Shown here piece after piece: positions 38,844 through 47,540 of a stretch of 64,000 nt of DNA. The first letter of the stretch is position 1. The number at the start of each line of letters is the position of its first letter. This DNA is from Prunus persica (lineage: Eukaryota; Streptophyta; Magnoliopsida; Rosales; Rosaceae), in the NCBI RefSeq assembly GCF_000346465.2, contig NC_034016.1:21320442-21384441 (forward strand). Direction: 5' to 3'. Below the pieces are notes generated by a model. That model did no database searches. It was not told where the DNA came from and saw only the letters and a list, made by a program, of their open reading frames with translations. The translations under genes were made by a program, and so were the position numbers.

Positions 38844-39860
38844 GAGAGTACTGTATTTGCCGTGTTTGTTTTGTGCCTGCTTGAGTAAGGAAATTTTAAA
38901 TTTGGTTCTTTTGGAGTTGAAATTTGACTTAACAGGACATGTTGGTGGTTCCTTGATTTTGTTATATCAGGATGATGGGACTTTTCGTGTGAATGTGGTG
39001 GGAGCTCGAAGTGCCAAAGGCTTTTACTGCACACATCGATATGCAGTTTTTGAACCATCAAAGAGCTGGCATGGAGTTGAGACATTAGATGATCTTGAAA
39101 ACCTTCCGTACATAACAAAAGGGAAGGAGGACCGCCAGGTTGGCCTTCCTTTACTAGTAATCTTTATATGCATACAAAACTCCATTGGGTTCAAGTAATA
39201 TGATGGCTTGGCCCTATTTTTGTCTTAGGTCCTTGGAGTCAAACGAATTGAGCGGGTGCTTCCAATTGGTACTTCTTTGAGTGTTATTGGTGAGGTATGT
39301 TGTTGTTTAATATGATGCTGCAAGTACTTCATACCCTTTGACATACAAATAGAGACTTAAAACGTAAAAATTACCTTGATCCTTGGAAGAAGCTAGTGTG
39401 GAACTAACAACGGCTTTATTAAGTTGTAGTTGAGGCCCCATGTTAAAATCCTCCTCCCTCAATATCGCTTGCTAACAGAAAAAAGTTGTATTTTCTCTGA
39501 AATACCCCATTTTATCTGCAAAAAGTTCTCTGATGGAGCTTTTGTTGACATGGAAATGCCCCCACTGTACAATTCTTGTTCAGGCTGTCAAAGATGGCAA
39601 TGGTACTATTCGCATTCAGAGACCAGACGGAGGAGGACCATTTTATGTCTCTCCAAGAACCATTGATCAGCTCACTGAAGTGCAGAGGGGCGATGCAAGG
39701 TTAATGCATACAATTTACAAACATGTGTCTTTCTTCATGCGTGCTTTCTCTAAAGGCTAAACTAATAATATACATGTCTTTAATTACCAGGTTTTTCTAT
39801 GGTGGATCTGTCGTTCTCACTTTGCTTGGTGTTGCCGATATTGGTTTGCATTTTTTGTAA
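37997..39860 (+). CDS. SP1-like GIDE-domain membrane protein lacking RING, copy 2 (intact, charged insertion)
   Basis: Eight exons (37997-38064, 38209-38261, 38396-38511, 38622-38801, 38971-39138, 39229-39294, 39584-39699, 39791-39860) join in phase to 278 residues. Layout equals copy 1: N-terminal membrane segment (SLVFFLLGGASYLAG), GIDE blocks (GSETPMNCEFSELQGVVVEK; DDGTFRVNVVGAR; LGVKRIERVLPIGTSLSVIGE), a C-terminal segment (FFYGGSVVLTLLGVADIGLHFL) and the stop, with no RING. Exon 4 is 84 nt longer than in copy 1 because of a Lys/Glu/Asp repeat (EDKDKKEDEKKNKDKDEKED…). The first residues differ from copy 1 (MTGSLVF). Intron 2 carries a T-run of about 50 bases. Confidence 0.82.
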
Positions 39861-39998
39861 ACACCGCCTCGTTGAGAAATTGCAGAGGAGAGGAATATAT
39901 GTCGATGATTGTAATGGATTATACTTTTAAAAGAATTTGAAGGCCTTAAATTGTCTCTTTATATTCTCAATTTAACTTTGCTCACACACAAACACGCA

Positions 39999-40138
39999 CA
40001 CTTGACATCTTCCAATATTTAATGCAAATTTTCTCATGGGATCCAACTCCTCAGTTGTATTAGTAAAACTCAAAAACAATGTAACAAGTCTCTGAAGTCA
40101 GCAATGGCAAGCTACATTTTCCATTTTCTAAAACTCAT
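39999..40138 (+). pseudogene. 3' end remnant of a GDSL lipase gene
   Basis: CACTTGACATCTTCCAATATT and the following 3'-flank text (GTCAGCAATGGCAAGCTACAT…) match the last codons and 3' UTR of copy A (34879-34985), with an extra piece in between. No upstream GDSL exons are present. The SINE at 40148 is inserted at its right end. Confidence 0.75.
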
Positions 40139-40147
40139 GTCTCTATA

Positions 40148-40296
40148 CCAATGTGGTTTAGCTGAGTGAAAAAATGCATTGACTTGTAGATAAGTGGTCT
40201 TATGTTCGAATTCCAATGACACTTAAGTAGTGTGTGTGAGAAATCTATCACGTTGTAATTTAGACTACTGCTTGTATTTAAATAATAATAAAAAAC
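40148..40296 (+). mobile_element. tRNA-derived SINE with 10-bp target-site duplication
   Basis: The head GGTTTAGCTGAGTG fits a polymerase III A box, and GTTCGAATTCC about 40 bases later fits a B box. The tail is AATAATAATAAAAA. The direct repeat TGTCTCTATA flanks it exactly (40138-40147 and 40297-40306). GDSL copy A at about 34978 has TCTGTCTCTATA once without the SINE, although the paralogous text then diverges by some bases. Orientation is +. Confidence 0.82.
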
Positions 40297-40470
40297 TGTC
40301 TCTATAGCTTAATTGGTCTTCTCAATATTGGAAATGATCACTTGATGGAAAATTTGTGTAAAATTATGAATATTATTATGGCATTATATTCTGCTTCATT
40401 CATGTATGACCATTTACCAATTAAAACAAGATACCGGAGTTCATCTATTACTTAAAATAAAAGTGGCACC

Positions 40471-40625
40471 AACTGCTAACGGGGTCTAACTAAATGTAAA
40501 AGAGTCTTAACTTGCAAACAAGAGGTCTCATGTTAGAACCCATATGGCATCATTTGTGTGTGTGTGAGAGAAATCCTCCCTTCCCTCTAGTTTAAACTAT
40601 TGTTTGTACCAAAAAATATATATAT
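40471..40625 (+). mobile_element. Second SINE of the same family
   Basis: ACTTGCAAACAAGAGGTCTCATGTTAGAACCC is a decayed version of the body at 40.17 kb, with a mutated B box, followed by GTGTGTGTGTGAGAGAAAT and an A/T-rich tail. TGGCACC(A/G)AC flanks both sides (from 40464 and 40626). The paralogous stretch at about 54070 runs straight into ACACCGACCATTATC without the SINE. Confidence 0.65.
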
Positions 40626-40831
40626 TGGCACCGACCATTATCATTTTTGCCTCTGTTTTGTGAAACCATCAACTGACACAAATAGATTCTTGGTCATCAA
40701 GTTCGTTACAACTTACAAATTTGTAACCTTTTTCAACTTGATTTCTTTCCTGGGTTTTTCTTAATTACAAAAACTCCTCCATGAAAGAAGATGCTTTATG
40801 TAAAAGGGTCAAACACAGAGAGTAGAAGAAG

Positions 40832-41196
40832 ATGTTTGAAGGTATACTATTTTGTTTGTTGGGAGGTGCTTCTGTGACAGCTCAGTTTATGCTCCAGCTT
40901 TATGTTAATCGTCTCCTTTCAAAAGATCCAAGCTTTTTGTTCAGCAGAGCTCAGTATGCACTGTTTACGGAGTTCAAGGATTTGGGTACGCACTGTTTCT
41001 TTTTTCCAGTAGAAACTCTTAATTGTTCTTGAAATTCTTATATCATATATATATATATATTTTTTTTTTAAAAATCTGGTTTTATTGTTCAGAGCCATTG
41101 TTGAAATCTGACGGTAGATTGATGGTTGCATTTCGGGGAAATTCCTATATAATACATGTATTCCTTGGCGCTATTCGCCGGGTTTTATTTATTTAA
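40832..41196 (+). pseudogene. SP1-like copy 3, truncated after the start of the GIDE domain
   Basis: Exon 40832-40985 encodes MFEGILFCLLGGASVTAQFML…EFKDLG. It is exons 1 and 2 of the family read through: the donor after the GACAG codon boundary is CT instead of GT, and the former intron start (CAGTTTATGCTCCA…) is now coding. Exon 41093-41196 then matches exon 3 (PLLKSDGRLMVAFRGN) up to GGGGAAA, where unrelated sequence adds about 18 residues and a stop. The protein would be about 85 residues with no complete domain. A single palindromic repeat begins 6 bases after the stop. Two further copies of this truncated form exist (54277, 60781). Confidence 0.8.
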
Positions 41197-41201
41197 TCAT
41201 T

Positions 41202-41223
41202 CGTATAGCCGCGTGGCTATACT
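41202..41223. repeat. Single unit of the palindromic repeat family
   Basis: GTATAGCCGCGTGGCTATAC matches the array core at 45150 with GCGT at the centre. The following linker (CTTGTTAATTTTGTTAAGAAAAAT) resembles the array linkers. Confidence 0.85.
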
Positions 41224-42520
41224 CTGTCCCTTGTTAATTTTGTTAAGAAAAATACAAACAAACAAAAATCTAATTGGTTTATTCAAAATTTTAACAAAGG
41301 ACTAATTATCCTTACTCTAGTAAGAAACTTAAGGCTAAATAACCGTATGTATTTCCTTTTGAGTGCCGCTATTTTCACTCTCCTGTCTTCTTTGAAGGAA
41401 GTTGAGATTCCACCTTAAAACCAATTTTCAATGGGGGGAGTAACCAAAATCCTTATCAGCCCTTACAATGTTTTCTAACTTTCCAACGTGGGACTTTTTG
41501 CCTTCACATTCTCACACGCCCCACCTCATGTGGCGAATTTTCAAACCTGACAAGTGGACAACACATTTTGGGTGACATGGAGCACGTGTAGTCGTTGGGC
41601 TTTCACACGTGGTCGACTTGCTCTAATATCATGAAGGAAGCTGAGGTTCCACCTCAAAACCAATTGTCGCGGCGCCGGGAGGGGGGGGAGGGGGTGTGGT
41701 TGTGTGTGAGTAACTCAACTCCTTATAAGCTGGAAGGTTTTACTTTAGTCCATGTAATTTTAATTTTGTCAATTTAACTCATGAAGTTCGTTCTATCATA
41801 ATTCAAAGACACATCCAAATGTCCATCCAAAACTTTGTCCAAAATACTCCTCCACGTAAAAGGCAAGTGTTTATTTCATCAAGAAATTGGACGAAAATTT
41901 GGAAGTGTCCTTTAAATTGCAAGAAAATCAAACTACATAAATGAAATTGCTAAAATTGAAACTACATGAACAAAAGGGAAAATTTCGTCAAACTAGATGA
42001 AAAGTGAGTTTTTGCCTAACTAATTTGCTTCCTCTTTCATTTCTTTATATTTTGGAAAGAAGCATAATGCATTTAACTTTTATTTTTAAAAGCTACAACA
42101 AGTTGACAGACGGGCCATATAACAAAGTTCATTTATATCGTTAACAAAGTCAAAACTTTGATCCTCATGTGTAAGGCTGAATGTTTTAGTAATTGCAGCT
42201 GAAAATCCCCACCTGATGGATATACAGTAAAATAGAATTCAAATAAAACTTCACTTAATCAATGGTATAGATTGATTGTCTAACAATACAATGTTTGTAT
42301 GGATACCAAATCCACTCGGTGACGCAATGCCACAAGTTTTATTTGTTCTCCATGCTTGTTTATAGAACTTAACAAACCCTCCCATTTTAGGATCCTATAT
42401 TTAACCCTCCCAACCATATAAATATGCACAATCTCATTTCCTATTTCAATCAACTTCTAACAATCCAACCTTCTTTGCTACAAAGAAAAGACCTTAAACT
42501 TCTCATATCAAGAAACAAAA
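41224..42520 (+). promoter_or_regulatory. PR-1 upstream region, copy 1 of 3 (drives only a stub)
   Basis: About 1.3 kb that recurs at 54669-55969 and 61083-62366. It contains TTGAC W-box cores (for example in CAAGTTGACAGA near 42106), a variable G-rich tract (41675-41700, longest G run 8) and TATAAATA about 100 bases before the start. It is followed here by only 19 PR-1 codons. No gene lies inside. Confidence 0.65.
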
Positions 42521-42580
42521 ATGGCGTTCAACATGAAGCTTCTTTTGGCCATCTGCTGCGTCACATTGGTCTTTATGTAA
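42521..42580 (+). pseudogene. PR-1 stub, cut inside the signal peptide
   Basis: MAFNMKLLLAICCVTLVFM then TAA. The first 18 codons match the intact PR-1 genes. The sequence then switches to the block that begins at 32741 upstream of GDSL copy A. The switch point shares GTCTTT(T)ATG between the two parents, so it is a microhomology junction. Confidence 0.9.
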
Positions 42581-45110
42581 TCGCACAACGACAACGACAT
42601 GACGGATGACACTTGCTGAAGAATCAAGCCATCCAACGACTTGTCATACAATGGGATGCTTTCACCTTAATTACAAGTAAACAATTCTTACAAAGTTCAT
42701 TTTCCAATAATTGGTCATGTAACCAACTCTCTATAAGTCTAGTCTTATGAAAAAGTGTGTAATGTCTTTGTATAGACTCATTGCACATTTGAAGGTAATT
42801 TTGTGTCCTCTCACGTTTATCTCTCATGTGCTGGTCACGTGATCAGTTATTGTGAGAGGAACGTTATATACACATTTGTATTTAGAATTTTTTTCTATTC
42901 ATTGCTTGAATTAGTTCTATATTTTGTCACTTCTCTAATCAGATAAGGTCATGGTCCAGTTGTAACTTAGAGGTCGGTGTGTAAGCAAATTTCTTTCTTG
43001 AATTAACAGAGCAGAATGCTTAGATGATTGGATCATCTCAAAGTTGAGGCTTGTAGTGGAGGACTAAGTATCAGAAAGCAAGACAAGTTACCCACAATTT
43101 GCCATATATTTTTTCGGACCGTTGCATTCGTACACATTTGCATCCCTACGTGGCTATTTCAGCTTACAAGACACCTATATCTTACCAAACTTTTGTTTTC
43201 AGGTTCCGGCCTGCCACCTTAAGCACCTATATATATTAAAAATTGTTTCACCTCTATGACCTTAACCATCCATCTTCAATAAAAATCATCCTTCTTAACC
43301 ATGGCTCTGAAAGTTATTGCCCTTCAATTAATAGCATCATTGGCTGCATTCTTGCCTACAACTATCCCCGCCAATCTCAGTTATCCGGCATTGTTTAACT
43401 TCGGCGATTCGAATTCAGACACCGGAGGCCTCAATGCAGGAATTGCTTTTCCTATTAAACGTTTCTGCAATGGCTATTTGATCATTGATTACCTAAGTAT
43501 ATATCTTTGTTCTTACATGTACATGTATATAGATTTGGTTTACATAGACATGTTTGACATGTTACAATTTTACTTTATTTGCATTAATATATGCTGCAGT
43601 GAATGAAATGGACCTACCATTTCTGAATCCATACTTGGATTCTGTTGGTGCACCAAGCTTCCAAACAGGATGCAATTTTGCAACTGGAGGGTCTACTGTT
43701 CTTCCAGCCAATGCAGCCTTAATAAGCCCCTTTTTCTTTGGAATTCAGGTTGCTCAATTTGGCAGATTCAAGGCAAAAGCTCTTGAGTTACTATCTAAAG
43801 GTACTAATAATATAATGTGGTAAGAATTGGCTTGTTGATCATGTGGAATTTGCTGATGGGAGTTTTGGTGACCGGTGTGGGATTTAGACAAGAAGCTTCA
43901 AAATGTCCTCCCTTTCGAAGATTATTTCAAGCAGGGCCTTTACACATTCGATGTGGGACAGAATGATCTTGATGGTGCATTTTCTTTAAAATCAGAAGAC
44001 CAAGTAGTTGCTTTAATCCCATCTATTATGACAGAATTCGAGACCGGAATTCAGGTTCTGTCTGTCATTTTTCATACTTCAGAATCTTAATTTGAGACAA
44101 ATATTAACTTTTGTTTTCTTTTGCAGAAACTATACAATCAGGGGGCTAGGAATTTTTGGATTCACAACACAGGTCCACTGGGATGCCTACCAAGAACTAT
44201 TGCAACATTTGGGAAAAACCCATCACAGCTTGACCAATTTGGATGCGTTGCTTCCCACAACCGTGCTGCTACTGCTTTCAATGCACAACTACGTGATCTT
44301 TGTTTCGAGTTTCAGAGAAAATTCCCAGAAGCCAATGTTACTTACATCAACATCTACAAAATAAAGTTGGACCTCATCACAAACTATGCTCAATATGGTA
44401 AGCTAGCTTTCCTAATTAATTAAATTGGGTTTCTCGGATCTCAAGATTAATAATATCCAAGAATGTGTTAATTATTGACTTTCAGGATTCAAACAAGGCA
44501 TAGCAGCTTGCTGTGGATATGGTGGTCTGCCATTAAATTTTGATAATCGGATTAATTGTGGAGAAACCAAGAATCTCAATGGGACTTTGGTCACTGCAAC
44601 ACCATGCACTAATCCAGAAGAGTATGTGAATTGGGACGGCATCCATTATACCCGATCTGCAAATCAGTATGTGTCAACCCAGATATTGACTGGAAATTTC
44701 TCAGAGACACTTGACCTCTTCCAATATTGAATGCAAATTTTCTCAGAAACAATAAAACAAGTCTCAAAAGTCAGCAATGGCAAGCTACATTTTCCATTTT
44801 CTGAAACTCTGTCTCTATATATCCATGGGCTCTAGTTAGCTTAATGGGATGAAATAATGTGTGAGGAGGCATGACGAAATAATTCTTGGTGAAACGAATA
44901 TTTATCTTTTCAATATTGAAACTCGTCGAAGTTTAATTCCCTCGTCACTTATTGATGAAATGAAAATTTGTGTAACATGTAATGTATGATTTATACATTC
45001 ATTATACATGTCAAGTGCTTTCCTCGTTCCGTTCTTGAAACTTAACACAGAGGGAGGGGTGTTAATGTAGAACAGAACCAAATGCTTGTCAAAATATGAA
45101 TATATAATCG
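42572..45110. repeat. Segmental duplication, copy B (GDSL block)
   Basis: Colinear with 32741-35275 at an offset of 9831 through the GDSL stop. The copies stay recognisable until about 45105 (GTCAAAATATGAATATATA), after which the palindromic array starts. Copy C (59183) shares several substitutions with this copy rather than with A, for example GGACTAAGTATCAG and GCATTCGTACACATT. Confidence 0.85.
43301..44730 (+). CDS. GDSL esterase/lipase (ENOD8-like), copy B
   Basis: Exons 43301-43496, 43600-43800, 43888-44054, 44127-44397 and 44486-44730 give 359 residues in phase, each boundary exactly 9831 bases from copy A. Only a few residues differ (for example LIASL, ANLSYPALF, SPFFFG, PRTIATFG, WDGIHYTRSANQ). 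Nucleophile Ser (GDSNSD), block III (VGQND) and the Asp-His pair (DGIH) are kept, with the same deleted loop after AGIAFPI. The signal peptide is intact. Like copy A, it should be secreted. Its 3' flank runs into the palindromic array rather than an SP1-like gene. Confidence 0.88.
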
Positions 45111-45149
45111 TTTTTGCCTAAATGTTTATTAATGTTTCTTAAAAATAAT

Positions 45150-45696
45150 AGTATAGCCGCGCGGCTATACTGGGCGGATTCTTAACATATACAACTAGTA
45201 TCGCCGAGAGGCTACACCTTTTTTAAAAAATAATAATAATAATAGTATGGCCGAGCCGCGTGGGTATACTTAGTTTGACACGTTGGTATCTTATCGCTGG
45301 CAGGTCCTCTTATGTTAATAAATCGTATAGCCGCACGGCTATACTCGATTTTAAAAAATAGTATAGCCGACCGGCTTTACGGGTTTTTTGTTTTAATTTT
45401 TTTTAAAATAGTATAGCCGCCCGGCGATACCCGGTTTTGTTAATGTGTTTTTCCAAAAGGGTATGACCGCGCGGCTATACTCGGTTTTATTAATTTTTGT
45501 TTAAGAATAGTATAGCCGCACGGCTATACTAATTTTCACATGCTGTACGGTTTTCTGCTTTTTTTATTATTATAAATAGTATAGCCGACGGCTATACACA
45601 ATTTTTTATTTTTTGAAAAACATAGTATGGCCGAGCGGTGGTACTGGGTTTTTTTTTGGTTTGTTTTAATAAATAGTACAGCCGGTCGGCTATACT
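45150..45696. repeat. Array of 11 interspersed 20-22-bp palindromes, about 50-bp period
   Basis: Units start at 45150, 45197, 45244, 45324, 45360, 45410, 45460, 45509, 45578, 45624 and 45675. The first is a perfect 22-bp palindrome with core GTATAGCCGCGCGGCTATAC. Others keep the arms GTATAGCC and GGCTATAC and vary mostly at the central four (GCAC, GACC, GCCC, GAGC, GGTC), a few with arm changes. Linkers are T-rich (TCGGTTTTATTAATTTTTG type), and one longer linker carries TTGACACGTTGGTATC and GGCAGGTCCTCTT. The array replaces the first three exons of the GDSL fragment that follows. No open frame. See findings. Confidence 0.9.
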
Positions 45697-45859
45697 ATAT
45701 ATATATATATAGAGCGGGTTCCTTTTTTTCTTTTATTTTTATTTTTTCTAATTTTCGTTTATCGATAAGAGTAGTTTAGAGCATTATCCATTACTATTAG
45801 GCTATTACCCGAGTCTCTATTGTGACAAATTTTAACTTCTTGTTCTTTTTCTTTAGCAG

Positions 45860-46487
45860 AAACTATACAATCAGGAGGCTAGGAATTTTTGGCTTCACAA
45901 CACAGGGCCACTAGGTTGCCTGCCAAGAATTATTGCAACATTTGGGAAAAACCCATCACAGCTTGACCAATTTGGATGCGTTGCTTCCCACAACCGTGCT
46001 GCTACTGCTTTCGATGCACAACAACCGTGCTGCTACTGCTTTCGATGCACAACAACATGATCTTTGTTCAAAGTATCAGAGAAAATTCCCAGAAGCCAAT
46101 GTTACATCAACGTCTACAAAATAAAGTTGGACCTCATCAGAAACTATGCTCAATACGGTAAGCTAGCTTTCCTAATTAATTAAATTGGGTTTCTTGGATC
46201 TCAAGATTAATAATATCCAAGAATGTTAATTATTGGCTTTCAGGATTCAAACAAGGCATAGCAGCTTGCTGTGGATATGGCGGTCTGCCATTAAATTTTG
46301 ATAATCGGATTAATTGTGGGTAAACCAAGAATCCCAATGGGACTTTGGTCACTGCAACACCATGCACTAATCCAGAAGAGTATGTGAATTGGGACGGCAA
46401 CATTATACTCAAGCCGCAAATCAGTATGTGTCAACCAGCATATTGACAGGAAATTACTCAGAGACACTTGCAATCTTCCAATATTGA
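45860..46487 (+). pseudogene. GDSL lipase fragment D (exons 4-5 only, with stop)
   Basis: Exon 4 starts after a normal acceptor at 45857-45859 and matches copies A and B, but holds a 27-bp tandem duplication (ACAACCGTGCTGCTACTGCT repeated). Exon 5 begins at 46244 and has an in-frame stop (GGGTAA at about 46319), plus further small indels near the WDG..H block. Exons 1-3 are missing, replaced by the palindromic array. Its 3' flank continues to 46655 and, beyond the MULE, from 51908. Confidence 0.88.
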
Positions 46488-47540
46488 CTCAGCAATGGCG
46501 GCAGCAAGCTACATTTTCCACTTTCTGAAACTGTGTACCTATAGCCATGGGCTCTAGTTAGCTTAAGGGGATGAATGTGTGAGGAAGCATGACAAAATAA
46601 CTCTTCGTGTAATGAATATTTCTCTTTTTAATATTGGAAATGGTAGAAGTTTAAAGGGAAATAGCTTAAAATGACACCCATTTCATAATTTTAACTAAAA
46701 ATACCACCCCTTCCCAATTTTTGTACAATTATCACCCATAAATATAAAATTATTGTCCACTTATTGCTGATTTTTCACAAGTTCAGAAATTTTGTTCTCT
46801 TTTAGATCACACAGCTCTCTCTCTCTCTGGCACATCTCTCTTTCTCTTTGGTATCTGTCTATCACAGCTCTCTGTGTCTCTCTTGGCTCTCTCTATCTTG
46901 GCTCTCTCTCTCTCTCTCTCTCTAGCACAACTCTCTGTGTCTCTCTTTGCTCTCTTTCTCATAGCGCAGCTGTTTCTCTTTCTAGCTTCGTTATGTCTCT
47001 TTCTCCTCTATTCGATCTCTTGCTCTCTGTTTGGAATCGCGAACCCCTCCCTTTAGCTATGTCTTCTGAATAGCTGCTTGCAACCTTGAAGCTCTAGTGG
47101 ATTGCCGACCTCGAAAAGGTAGTGTTGATGGTTATTTTCTTAATATCAGTGGGATTATGTAAAATGGGTTATAGTTTGATTGTTTGGGTTTGTGTTAAAT
47201 TCGTTTTGGCTTTAATTTCTTTGGGTTAGGTTTTGTTGAATATTCATGCTCATTCATTTGGGTTTGTACCAATTGTATTTAGATTGGTCTGGATATGTGA
47301 ATCTTGAAACTTGGGATTTTCCATTTGATGTAGTAGATCTGTATACTGTGATTTTGATGTGTTACTGGTGTACTGCTGTTGTGTTCCTCTTATTTTACAG
47401 TCGTATTGCTGTTATATTCCCATTATATTGCGTATATATTGCTTCTATATTGCTGTTATATTGTTGTTATATTGCTATTGTATTGTATGGTTATTGTGGT
47501 TATATTGTGTTAATGAAATGTTGTTTTGTCATGGTCAGAA

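Noticed and set aside
40148..40200. tRNA gene
   Set aside because: A and B boxes are present, but the sequence cannot be folded by eye into a full cloverleaf and has the tail and target duplication of a SINE.
45150..45696. CRISPR-like repeat-spacer array
   Set aside because: The spacing looks like a CRISPR array, but the window is a plant nuclear genome, the repeats are full palindromes with variable centres, the linkers are related T-rich text rather than unique spacers, and no cas genes are present.
46792..47073. Ser/Leu-rich open frames at the MULE end
   Set aside because: They are translation of a CT-rich subterminal repeat.
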